From: DAIOEK01 sp963828285 | GTDB taxonomy: Bacteria > Chloroflexota > Anaerolineae > Anaerolineales > Anaerolineaceae | Direction: 5' to 3' | Assembly (NCBI GenBank): GCA_963828285.1 | Contig: CAWHEB010000001.1 | Location: 496,001-560,000 of the forward strand | Length of the DNA: 64,000 bases | Notes under the pieces: model-generated | Seen by the model: only the letters and a program-made list of their open reading frames with translations | Told to the model about the DNA's origin: nothing | Database searches by the model: none | Shown: positions 1 to 8,138 of the stretch, one piece after another | Layout: each line of letters begins with the position of its first letter | How positions within the stretch are numbered: position 1 is the stretch's first letter | Program-made: the position numbers and the translations under genes

Positions 1-379
1 TCTCACCATCGTATCGAACGGCATTATGATCCATAAGTCAATCGCAGTAGCAAACCGCCTGGCACTGGAAGGTATCGAAGTTGAAATTGTGGATCCACGA
101 ACAATGGTCCCTCTAGACACAAAAACCATTATCGATTCAGTCAAGAAAACGGGTAAATTACTCGTTGTCCATGAAGCCTGCGAAACAGCTGGTTGGGCGG
201 GTGAGATTATGGCAGTGGTTTCCTCCAGCCGGGCTTTTGATTACCTGGATGCACCCATGCGACGCCTGACTGGAAAGAACGTCCCCATCCCCTATAACCG
301 GGTTTTGGAGCGTGCGGCGGTTCCTCAGGAAGAGGATATCGAACGAGAGATCCGCGCCATCCTGAAAGGTGAGTATTAA
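1..379 (+). CDS. 2-oxoacid dehydrogenase E1 component, beta subunit (C-terminal part)
   Basis: This is the last ~125 codons of a gene that begins before the window. The reading frame is open from base 2. The visible part is the C-terminal transketolase-like domain of a thiamine-diphosphate E1-beta subunit: a 'VEIVDPRTMVPLD' segment, 'VVHEACETAGWAGEI', and the ending 'NVPIPYNRVLE' typical of pyruvate, acetoin and branched-chain 2-oxoacid dehydrogenases. E1 decarboxylates the 2-oxoacid and passes the acyl group to the lipoyl arm of E2. Its TAA stop (377-379) directly touches the ATG of the E2 gene at 380, so the two are translationally coupled in one operon. Substrate cannot be told from this fragment; acetoin or pyruvate are both possible. 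Confidence 0.93.
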   Translation, partial: LTIVSNGIMIHKSIAVANRLALEGIEVEIVDPRTMVPLDTKTIIDSVKKTGKLLVVHEACETAGWAGEIMAVVSSSRAFDYLDAPMRRLTGKNVPIPYNRVLERAAVPQEEDIEREIRAILKGEY

Positions 380-1717
380 ATGCCAACCCCCGTAATTATG
401 CCTAAGGTGGATATGGACCAGGAAAAAGCCACCATCATTTCCTGGGAGAAGAAAGAAGGCGAAGCAGTCAAACAGGATGAAACCCTTCTCACTGTGGAGA
501 CAGAAAAGGTGGCGATTGAGGTATCCTCACCTGCCAGTGGAATTCTGGCCGGGATCAGGTTCAAGCCCGGTGAAGTGGTTCCGGTGGCAACCGTAATCGC
601 CCAGATCCTCAAACCGGGGGAAACCCTGCCTGCGTTTTCTGGAGACACTTCTCCCAAAGGCGTTCAAGTTCACGAGGCAGAAGAGACTCCTGAAAAGAAG
701 CCGATAAACAAAGCAGTAAAAGCAAGTCCCCTAGCCCTTCGGGTTGCGCAAGAAATGGGGATAAATATTGATGATGTTCCTACTGTGAATCAGAAGGTTT
801 CAAAAGAGGATGTCGAAGCTTATGCAGCCTCATTGAAGGCTCCTACAGTCACAACAGAATATGTTTCAAGTAAGATTTCAGCCACTCCTGCAGCCAGAAG
901 GATCTCGGAAGAAACTGGGATTCCTCTTGACACTATCCGCGGCAGCGGTCCTTTTGGCCGAATCCAGGCTGCGGATATTAAAGGGACTTTGACGCCAGTA
1001 ATTGTAACGGCCACTGACCGGCAAGCTGAGATCATCCCATTAATTGGTATCCGTGCGAAAATTGCCCAGAGAATGCAATCAAGTTTCCAGGATGCACCGC
1101 ATATCGCAGAAACGATGGAGGCGGATGTATCCCGCCTGGAAGATACAAAAACTCACTTAAATGAAATGACTGCTCAGAAGGATGGAGGCAAAGTATCGCT
1201 TACCGCCATCATTATTAAACTCGTTGCCTGGGCGTTGGAACGTAACCCATATATAAACTCCTCCCTGATCGATGAGAAGATCTATTTGTGGAAAGAGATC
1301 AATATCGGTGTCGCCACTGCCTTGGAAAATGGACTGATCGTTCCAGTCGTCCACGATGCCAACCGGCTATCGTTCATTGAAACGGCAGCAAAGATCAATG
1401 ATCTTAGCCTACGCGCAAGACAGGGTAAACTGGAACTAGGTGAGGTTCAAAGGGGAACTTTCACGATTACCAACCTCGGCATGTACGGTATCAACCAGTT
1501 CAGAGCGATCATTAACCCACCCGAAAATGCCATACTGGCGGTTGGCGCAGCCGTACGAAAACCCATCGTGATCGACGACCGGGACACTGTTGCGGTTCGC
1601 CCGGTTATCTCATTTACATTATCCGCAGACCACCGCGTGATCGATGGCGTCGTGGCAGCAAAATTCCTTGCTGACCTCGTGAAAGCTGTTGAGCATCCAG
1701 AGATCCTGCTTGGATAA
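380..1717 (+). CDS. Dihydrolipoamide acyltransferase (E2) of a 2-oxoacid dehydrogenase complex
   Basis: 445 residues, the usual E2 length. Domain order: N-terminal lipoyl domain (about 1-78) with the lipoylated lysine at about K43 in 'VETEKVAIEV'; a flexible linker; a first peripheral-subunit-binding-like helix region (about 114-150, 'ASPLALRVAQEMGI'); a clear second E1/E3-binding domain (about 168-200, ending 'GSGPFGRIQAADI'); and the CoA-acyltransferase catalytic domain (220-445) with the active-site 'SADHRVIDG' (His about 418). It transfers the acyl group from lipoamide to CoA in the cytoplasm. Two binding-domain-like segments are slightly unusual. No E3 (dihydrolipoamide dehydrogenase) follows; the next gene converges 19 bp away. 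Confidence 0.95.
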   Translation: MPTPVIMPKVDMDQEKATIISWEKKEGEAVKQDETLLTVETEKVAIEVSSPASGILAGIRFKPGEVVPVATVIAQILKPGETLPAFSGDTSPKGVQVHEAEETPEKKPINKAVKASPLALRVAQEMGINIDDVPTVNQKVSKEDVEAYAASLKAPTVTTEYVSSKISATPAARRISEETGIPLDTIRGSGPFGRIQAADIKGTLTPVIVTATDRQAEIIPLIGIRAKIAQRMQSSFQDAPHIAETMEADVSRLEDTKTHLNEMTAQKDGGKVSLTAIIIKLVAWALERNPYINSSLIDEKIYLWKEINIGVATALENGLIVPVVHDANRLSFIETAAKINDLSLRARQGKLELGEVQRGTFTITNLGMYGINQFRAIINPPENAILAVGAAVRKPIVIDDRDTVAVRPVISFTLSADHRVIDGVVAAKFLADLVKAVEHPEILLG

Positions 1718-1736
1718 GGATGTTTTTGTAGAGAGG

Positions 1737-3284
1737 TTAAACCCTGAAACGATTATAGATCCGACTGTTTATCCGCTGTAAAGACGGATATATCTCTCTG
1801 TAGAGCTCGAATAATTCGGAGTAAAAGGAAGTCAACTTTATATCCGGTTCAAATATCCTGCCCGGTTTTTTTACGCGTAGCGCTGCTTCAGTTAAATTCT
1901 TATAAATCCCTACACCCACACCTGCCAACATTGCTGCCCCAAGCGCTGTAGCTTCTTCGATTTCCAGAGTGACAACAGGGCGTCCGGATACATCTGCCTT
2001 GTTCTGCATCCAGAACTCATTTCGTGTTCCGCCCCCAATGGCCGTTATTTCTTTAGCCTTTTGTCCAGATCCCAACTCAAGGGCATTAAGCATATCAAGG
2101 AAAGCATAGTCAAGACCTTCGATCACAGCTCTGATCATATCTTCCTTTTTCGTCGTGTCATTTAAACCCAGGAACGCACCTAAAGAACGCGGATCCAGGT
2201 TCGGACTGGTAGTGCCGTTGAAATGTGGCAGGAAAAAGATACCATTAGCACCAGGTGGTGAGCTTCTTGCTGAATCCATCAGGTTTGACCATACATTCCC
2301 CTGACCTGCCTGTACAAGTTGTTGTGCTTCCAAGCCCAACTGGTCTTTATACCACTCCAGCATACTTGCAGCGGTTCCCCCGGCCCATATACAATAGGTG
2401 CCAGGAGCTGAGTGTGCTTCAATCGTAAGACCTAATTGCCGTATTTCAGATGTCCAATGGGGATCAACTGTAGGGGTGATGACCATTTCCCAAGTGCCGG
2501 TGACATCCAGAAACATTCCGGGAGAGATCGCACCTGCTGCTAACGCTCCGACAAGGTAATCATGCCCTCCCTGAAAGATGGGTGTACCAGGTAAAAGCCC
2601 GGTCTTCTTAGCCGCCTCGGGTGTAACCTCCCCGATGAATGATCCACTGGGTTGTGGTGTTGGGAACAGGTCTTTTTCGAGTCCTGCAATTTTTAACATT
2701 TCCTCCGACCAAGATAAAGAACGCTGATCGAATAATAAGGTCGGTGATGCATCTGTGTAATCGGTGGAATATTTTCCTGTCAGCTTATAGTTTACAAAAT
2801 CTTCAACAATCAGCCATTTATGAACCCGGCGTGCAATCTCAGGTTCGTTTTCCTTCAACCATAAGAACCGCAGGACAGTGCTCCAGATGAAAGGCTGCCA
2901 GCCTGAGACCTGGAAAGTTCGTTCAAGACCAACTTGCTCCAACCATCGTTCAAATTGCGGAGTAGTTCTTGTACATATCCAATTAATGAATGGATATACC
3001 GGTTTGCCGTGTACATCCAGTGGTACGGCATCGGCGCCTAACCCGGTTACCGCCGCCGCCAGGATGCGATGCTGCGGTCCCAACTTATTCAAAGCATCAT
3101 GAATTGCAGATGCAATTCCATCCCAGATATGATCGGGAAGGTAAACCTGCCAGTTGGGGTGATCCGGGTCGTTTGCTATGCTTTCGGTAGGGCGACTGCC
3201 CTGTGAAATGACGTTTCCATCCAGATCATAAACCAGGGCTTTCATGCTCGTCGAACCCACGTCAATGCCTAGCAAACAGTCCAT
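1737..3284 (-). CDS. FGGY-family carbohydrate kinase (xylulokinase/L-ribulokinase-like)
   Basis: 515 residues with the FGGY actin-like fold: N-terminal phosphate-binding loop 'GIDVGSTSMKALVYD' (about 6-20), central 'GGHDYLVGAL', and C-terminal 'AIGGGTRNEFWMQ' and 'EEATALGAAMLAGVG' signatures. The family phosphorylates ketoses or polyols with ATP. GGAGG lies just before the ATG. It is the last gene of the minus-strand module that also encodes UlaE-type 3-epimerase, AraD-type 4-epimerase and an RbsABC-type transporter. I infer that its substrate is a pentulose such as L-xylulose or L-ribulose, giving the 5-phosphate those epimerases use. Xylulokinase, L-fuculokinase or glycerol-kinase-like activity cannot be separated by eye. 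Confidence 0.88.
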   Translation of the reverse strand: MDCLLGIDVGSTSMKALVYDLDGNVISQGSRPTESIANDPDHPNWQVYLPDHIWDGIASAIHDALNKLGPQHRILAAAVTGLGADAVPLDVHGKPVYPFINWICTRTTPQFERWLEQVGLERTFQVSGWQPFIWSTVLRFLWLKENEPEIARRVHKWLIVEDFVNYKLTGKYSTDYTDASPTLLFDQRSLSWSEEMLKIAGLEKDLFPTPQPSGSFIGEVTPEAAKKTGLLPGTPIFQGGHDYLVGALAAGAISPGMFLDVTGTWEMVITPTVDPHWTSEIRQLGLTIEAHSAPGTYCIWAGGTAASMLEWYKDQLGLEAQQLVQAGQGNVWSNLMDSARSSPPGANGIFFLPHFNGTTSPNLDPRSLGAFLGLNDTTKKEDMIRAVIEGLDYAFLDMLNALELGSGQKAKEITAIGGGTRNEFWMQNKADVSGRPVVTLEIEEATALGAAMLAGVGVGIYKNLTEAALRVKKPGRIFEPDIKLTSFYSELFELYREIYPSLQRINSRIYNRFRV

Positions 3285-3327
3285 CCATGCCCTCCATTCT
3301 TTACTTTACACTTATCCAGTGCTTCCG

Positions 3328-4475
3328 TTACTTTTCAGCCAGATAATTATCTAATGTCGTTCCAGGATAGTAATGTATTGAAAGCTTCTGCTACATTTTC
3401 TTTTGTGACTTTCATATTTTCGTAGAAGACAATCCCCGGGATAGGCGCGCCGTTGAGGAGGTTGACCATCTCACTCATACACCATCTCGCAGGGGCAGCA
3501 GCAGAGTAAGCAGCTGTACCAACTACTTCACCTTTTTCAATACCAGCCAGAATGGGTTTGTCGTTATCCACAGATGACAGGGGAATTTTACTTCCATTCG
3601 CTTTTTGAGCATTCATCATCCCTATAGTCGCCGAGGAGTATAAACCCCATGCACCAAGAAGGTCGGGATTCCTCTTGATTGCTATGTCAAATTCCTTGAA
3701 ATGGTCTTCGGCCGAAATCCCGGTTAACTCAGTCAATGTTATGTCTGGGTATTTGGCAAAGACATCCTTGAAACCCCTGGCACGGGTGGCAGCGTTGGGA
3801 TGCATGAAAGGCAATGTCTGATATACGATCTCGCCTTTCATTGGTTTGCCGCTTGCCAGCAAGACATGCTCGAGTAATTCACCTGAGATAATACCCTGCT
3901 CTACAGTGTCCGAAATTACAGCAGCATTTATGGTTCCAGCCAGAGGTGCATTCAGCGTAACCACTGGGATATTTGCCACCTCAAGCGCGTCGAGAGCGAT
4001 CTTTACACCGGTGAAGTCGCACGGTGCAAGGATGACACCGTCCACCTCCTTCCAGTATCCACTGTTCAACAGCCTGATTTTGAACATCCTGTTTGTAGTT
4101 AGCGTCGTTGACCAGCAACTCAACGCCAGCCTCGTCTGCTGCGGTCTTCATACTTTCCAAGATCATTGCATCGACTTCATCCAACGTATAAAAGATGGAA
4201 AAGCCAATTTTGTACTTCTTGTCAGCTTTAGGTATTGCAGTTGACATATCGTCTGGGACTTTAACAGCGCCAGTTTCTTTGATCTTAACGTTGGCATCAA
4301 CACCCACATCAGCGTAATGACTATTCAGGTCAAAAACAGTATTCGGGTCCCCCAAATACCTGAAATCCATATGGTTCACATTCAACGGAATTGCCGCATT
4401 AGGCGGTAAATTGGGAATGGTTGTTTGACCCGCAACCCCCATCTTTACTCCCGATCCTGACTTATTATTTTTCAT
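3328..4475 (-). pseudogene. Frameshifted duplicate of a sugar ABC-transporter binding protein, without signal peptide
   Basis: This gene is closely similar to the intact binding protein at 5744-6982, aligning from the 'DPNTVFDLN' region to the C-terminus. The frame breaks twice: near 4055, one extra base in a GGAAGGAGGTGG run between 'VEQWIL' and 'VDGVILAPCDF', and near 3375, after which the C-terminus ('HYYPGTTLDNYLAEK') continues to a TAA at 3328-3330. Unlike its paralogue it has no hydrophobic signal peptide or lipobox Cys: the first 35 residues are polar and replace the export signal and linker. A usable AAGGA site precedes the ATG. Loss of the signal plus two frame breaks argues for a decaying duplicate, although single-base errors are common in this window. 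Family: periplasmic-binding-protein type 1 for sugars. Confidence 0.8.
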
Positions 4476-4518
4476 GGTGGTTCCTTAATCAATTATCGCG
4501 GGGAGAGTTTTCACCATA

Positions 4519-5502
4519 TTATGATTTACTAGAAATCAAGCCGTCAAGCTTGTCAATCTCCTGAGGGGAAAGTTTTAAAGTGGTCGATGGGAAAATACCG
4601 TCCACCTGGCTTGGCCGCCGTGCTCCAACAATCGCGCCAGTAACACCAGGATGTCGGAGAGTCCATGCGATCGCAACCACACCCGGTTCTACCCCATGCC
4701 GATTGCCGATTTCCTCGAGAGTTGAAACCAACTTTAAATTCTGTTCGAGGCGAGGTGATTGAAATTCGGGATCATGCTGCCGCCAATCATCAGAAGGCAT
4801 ACTCTTGATCCGTTCTGCAGTCATTTTACCGGAAAGGAGGCCGGAGTACATGGGTGAATAGACGATCACTCCGATGTTGTGTTCCTGGCAAAAGGGAAGT
4901 ATCTCGTTTTGTACTTCGGGGCGGATGAGCGAGTAAGGAGGTTGTAACGAACTGATGGGAGCGATCGCCTCAGCTTGCCGCATCTGTGCGACACTGTAAT
5001 TGGATGCACCAATCCAGCGTACTTTACCTTCACGCTTTAACTCAGCAAGTGTTGCCCAGCCTTCCTCGAGATCCGCTTCAGGACGCGGCCAATGGATCTG
5101 GTAAAGATCAATTGCATCAATTTTGAGGCGACGCAGACTGTCCTCACACTCTCGCCGGATGGAATCGCGTTTCAGGGAAGAGTTGATTTCACCGCGTTCA
5201 TTCCAAGGCAGCGAACATTTCGTAAAGATATAGGGACGTTCATTCATTCCTGACAGTGCCTGCCCCACAACCTCTTCCGAGTGTCCGAGACCATATCCAG
5301 CAGCCGTATCAATCCAATTGATGCCCAAGTCCAATGCATGATGAATAGCCGCAATAGATTCATGATCATCTTGCGGCCCCCAGGCATATACCCAGTCACC
5401 ACCGCCGAGTGCCCATGCACCAAATCCCACGGTAGTGATGTGCATATCGGTATTGCCAAGTTGCCGACTCTGCAAATCTGTTTTTCCGATAATCATAGTC
5501 AT
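4519..5502 (-). CDS. Aldo/keto reductase
   Basis: 327 residues, the normal length for the (beta/alpha)8 NAD(P)H-dependent family. The catalytic tetrad is visible: Asp and Tyr in 'NWIDTAAGYGLGHSEE', Lys in 'FTKCSLPW' and His in 'YQIHWPRPE'. The cofactor-binding end 'GAIVGARRPSQVDGI' is also present. The family reduces sugar aldehydes and ketones or oxidises polyols or sugars. It lies between the two paralogous sugar-binding-protein genes, so a role in converting the transported sugar is likely, but the substrate is unknown. A long stem-loop (5681-5716) separates it from the upstream binding-protein gene. Confidence 0.93.
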   Translation of the reverse strand: MTMIIGKTDLQSRQLGNTDMHITTVGFGAWALGGGDWVYAWGPQDDHESIAAIHHALDLGINWIDTAAGYGLGHSEEVVGQALSGMNERPYIFTKCSLPWNERGEINSSLKRDSIRRECEDSLRRLKIDAIDLYQIHWPRPEADLEEGWATLAELKREGKVRWIGASNYSVAQMRQAEAIAPISSLQPPYSLIRPEVQNEILPFCQEHNIGVIVYSPMYSGLLSGKMTAERIKSMPSDDWRQHDPEFQSPRLEQNLKLVSTLEEIGNRHGVEPGVVAIAWTLRHPGVTGAIVGARRPSQVDGIFPSTTLKLSPQEIDKLDGLISSKS

Positions 5503-5680
5503 CTCCTTTTACACCATGCCGAAATTTGTTTATCCCTTGAGTTAAGTCATCGCAAAATTAACGACCAAAAATTGTTGGTGCGTGACGGACTAATCTATGA
5601 TGGGACTTTGTTTCCAATTTGCGACGTTGTTTACCAAGACCAGGTTGTATTACTTTGGTTGGATTTCAATACACCATTAT

Positions 5681-5716
5681 AAGGGGCGGACAGCAGACAC
5701 CTGCAGTCCGCCCCTT
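5681..5716 (-). terminator. Strong stem-loop after the sugar-binding-protein gene
   Basis: An 11-bp GC-rich stem (5681-5691 with 5706-5716, AAGGGGCGGAC / GTCCGCCCCTT) is extended past one A:A mismatch by four more pairs (5693-5696 / 5701-5704), closing on a 4-base ACAC loop. On the plus strand it is followed by T5; on the minus strand, the direction of the flanking genes, only two T follow. It therefore looks more like an intercistronic or partial terminator that protects the highly expressed binding-protein transcript than a full stop. Confidence 0.75.
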
Positions 5717-5743
5717 TTTCTACCCTCTTACAGAGCTCTAGTG

Positions 5744-6982
5744 CTACTGTACCTTTCCAGCCATATAATCTGCCAGGGTCTTGCCAGGATAATAGTGCTC
5801 AAAGGCTGTTTCAACATTATCTTTTGTGATTGCCATATTGGCATAGAAGACAACACCCGGGATAGGTGCACCATTGAGCAGGTTGACCATCTCGCTCATA
5901 CACCATTTTGCAGGGGCGATGGAGGAGTATGCAGCAGTGCCTACTACGGTATCATTATAGATCCCTGCCAAGATAGGTTTGTCCTGGTCTACAGAAGACA
6001 GAAGGACTTTGCTATTATTCGCTTTCGCAGCGTTCATCATACCAATGGTAGCAGAGGAGTACAGACCCCATGCGCCGATCATGTCGGGGTTCGCCTTGAT
6101 GGCTCCGTCAAATGCTGTGTAATGATCTTCGGGTGAAATTCCGGTCAACTCAATGACCTTGACATCCGTGTATTTTGTAAAGACATCTTTGAATCCCTTT
6201 GCACGGGTGGCAGCATTGGGGTGCACGAAGGGCAATGTTTGATAAACGATGGAGCCCTTCATAGGTATACCAGCTGCCTGGATAGCTTTCTCAAGCAGTT
6301 CACCAGCGATCTTACCTTGGTCAACGGTGTCACCAATAACCACTGCATCCACGTTACCCGCGAGAGGTGCATTCAGGGAAATCACCGGTATTTTGGCTTT
6401 TTCGAGTGCGTCCAAAGCGGTCTTTACGCCAGTGAAATCGCACGGGGCAAGAATAACGCCATCCACACCTTGAAGAATCCACTGTTCAATAGCCTGATTC
6501 TGCGCATTCTGGTCGTAGTTTGCATCATTGACTAATAATTCAACTCCGGCCTCTTCTGCGGCAGCTTTCATGGTTTCAAGGATCATCGAGCCCACTTCAT
6601 CTACTGTATAGTAAACTGAGAAACCAATCGTGTACTTCTCGTTTGCCTTGGGCATAGCGGTTGTCAGCTCGTCAGGAACTTTTACTGCACCTGCAGACCT
6701 GATTGTTACAGCGGCTTCGACTCCTACTTCTTTGTACCATCCATTCAGGTCAAATACAGTACCAGGATCACCAACGTAGGTGAAATCGGCCACGTTGGCA
6801 TTTTCCGGTGCAGCTGGTACTTCAGTAGCTGGTACCGCGGTTGGTTCAACCGGAGCTGCTGTTGGTTCAGCTGGTGCGACGGGAGCTACAGGGGCTTCTG
6901 TTGCAACGGCAGCCGGTGCACATGCTGCTAGAATGAACGTTAAGACGAGCAAGAGCGATGCAAACTGTGTCATTTTTTTCAT
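5744..6982 (-). CDS. Sugar ABC transporter substrate-binding lipoprotein
   Basis: 412 residues. A lipoprotein signal peptide (Lys-rich start, hydrophobic core, lipobox 'LAAC' with Cys21) is followed by a Pro/Ala/Glu/Thr-rich linker (about 22-60) typical of Chloroflexota binding proteins. The rest is the type-1 periplasmic-binding fold of the ribose/galactose class ('YTIGFSVYYTVDEV', 'GVDGVILAPCDFTG', 'VVIGDTVDQGKIAGE'). It binds the sugar outside the membrane and delivers it to the permease and ATPase encoded just upstream on the same strand. An AAGGAG-type site precedes the ATG. A frameshifted signal-less copy lies two genes downstream. Confidence 0.95.
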   Translation of the reverse strand: MKKMTQFASLLLVLTFILAACAPAAVATEAPVAPVAPAEPTAAPVEPTAVPATEVPAAPENANVADFTYVGDPGTVFDLNGWYKEVGVEAAVTIRSAGAVKVPDELTTAMPKANEKYTIGFSVYYTVDEVGSMILETMKAAAEEAGVELLVNDANYDQNAQNQAIEQWILQGVDGVILAPCDFTGVKTALDALEKAKIPVISLNAPLAGNVDAVVIGDTVDQGKIAGELLEKAIQAAGIPMKGSIVYQTLPFVHPNAATRAKGFKDVFTKYTDVKVIELTGISPEDHYTAFDGAIKANPDMIGAWGLYSSATIGMMNAAKANNSKVLLSSVDQDKPILAGIYNDTVVGTAAYSSIAPAKWCMSEMVNLLNGAPIPGVVFYANMAITKDNVETAFEHYYPGKTLADYMAGKVQ

Positions 6983-7120
6983 TTTCTTTTCTCCTTAGGG
7001 TTTCTTATATTAGGTTCAGATGATCTAGATTACTTGATACAAAATCTAATTGTATTAAGTTATTAACCTCCTCTCTTCGGCAATACTGCCTACATTTATC
7101 CATGATGACCATGGACTAGA

Positions 7121-8101
7121 TCATCTCTGTCTGGATTTGAACACATTGTCCATCAATACTGCGAGAATGATGACCAGTCCTTTGACCAATATCTGCACGT
7201 GGTATTGGGCTCCCAAAAGTGACATACCGTTATTGAGGGAAGCCATAATCAAGCAGCCTCCCAACGTTCCCCATATCGAACCTACTCCTCCGGCAATTGC
7301 TGTCCCGCCAAGGATAACGCCAGAGATACTGTCAAGCGCCAAGTCTCTTCCCATGTCTGGTAGTCCGCCATTGAACAGCGCGGCAAGTATCAGACCGCAA
7401 ATAAATGCATACAAACCGCTCAACGTATACGCTGCGATCTTGACCAAACCGATGTTTATTCCGGCTACCCTCGCCGCTTCCGGGTTGCCACCAATGCTAC
7501 GCACATAGAAACCGAACTTGGTTTGGGTGAAGAGAAACCAGGAAACCAGTAACACAACCAGTGAAATGATGACTGGAGTTGGGATGACATTGAACAGCAA
7601 GCCGTTTCCGAATAAATCTGCAAAATGCGGAATCACAATTGGAACCGGTCTGCCTGTTGTAAGCGTGAGGGCAATTCCCCGAAAGATATTTAAGGTAGCT
7701 AGCGTCACAAGGAAAGGTTCGATTTTACCTTTGACGGAGATAAACCCATTGAGGAAACCAAGAAGCATTGCTACTAACATTACAATAAGACCGGCTGGAA
7801 CCGGCGCCATTAACCCGCCTCTTACTAACAATGCGAAACCGACGCCTACAACAGCCGCTGTCGAACCCACGGAGAGGTCCAGTCCCCCCAACGTAATAAT
7901 GAAGGTCATCCCCAATCCGGCTATAAGCACATAGCTCATGTTCTTCATTATTGAGAGCAAATTAGAGGGATTGATGAAAACCGGTTTTAATAGTGAAAAC
8001 ACCGTCATGAGCACAATTAAGATCAAGAATGTTCGGTATTGAATAATAAATTTTCTGATATTCGGTTTGGATGTCTGGTCAGTCCTCAATTGGGCTTGCA
8101 T
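7121..8101 (-). CDS. Sugar ABC transporter permease (RbsC/AraH family)
   Basis: 326 residues made almost wholly of hydrophobic segments (8-10 predicted transmembrane helices) after a short polar N-terminus. Family signatures include 'GLGMTFIITLGGLDLSVGS' and 'GGTAIAGGVGSIWGTLGGC', the latter the segment near the ATPase coupling loop. It forms the membrane channel, usually as a dimer, for ribose/xylose/galactose-type sugars. It sits 37 bp after the ATPase gene and before the binding-protein gene, in the order ATPase, permease, binding protein. The 138 bp between it and the binding-protein gene hold a conserved GAGAGGAGGT element (7066-7075). Confidence 0.94.
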   Translation of the reverse strand: MQAQLRTDQTSKPNIRKFIIQYRTFLILIVLMTVFSLLKPVFINPSNLLSIMKNMSYVLIAGLGMTFIITLGGLDLSVGSTAAVVGVGFALLVRGGLMAPVPAGLIVMLVAMLLGFLNGFISVKGKIEPFLVTLATLNIFRGIALTLTTGRPVPIVIPHFADLFGNGLLFNVIPTPVIISLVVLLVSWFLFTQTKFGFYVRSIGGNPEAARVAGINIGLVKIAAYTLSGLYAFICGLILAALFNGGLPDMGRDLALDSISGVILGGTAIAGGVGSIWGTLGGCLIMASLNNGMSLLGAQYHVQILVKGLVIILAVLMDNVFKSRQR

Positions 8102-8138
8102 TGTTTTCTATTCCCTTCAGTAGATAATGGATGGTCAA

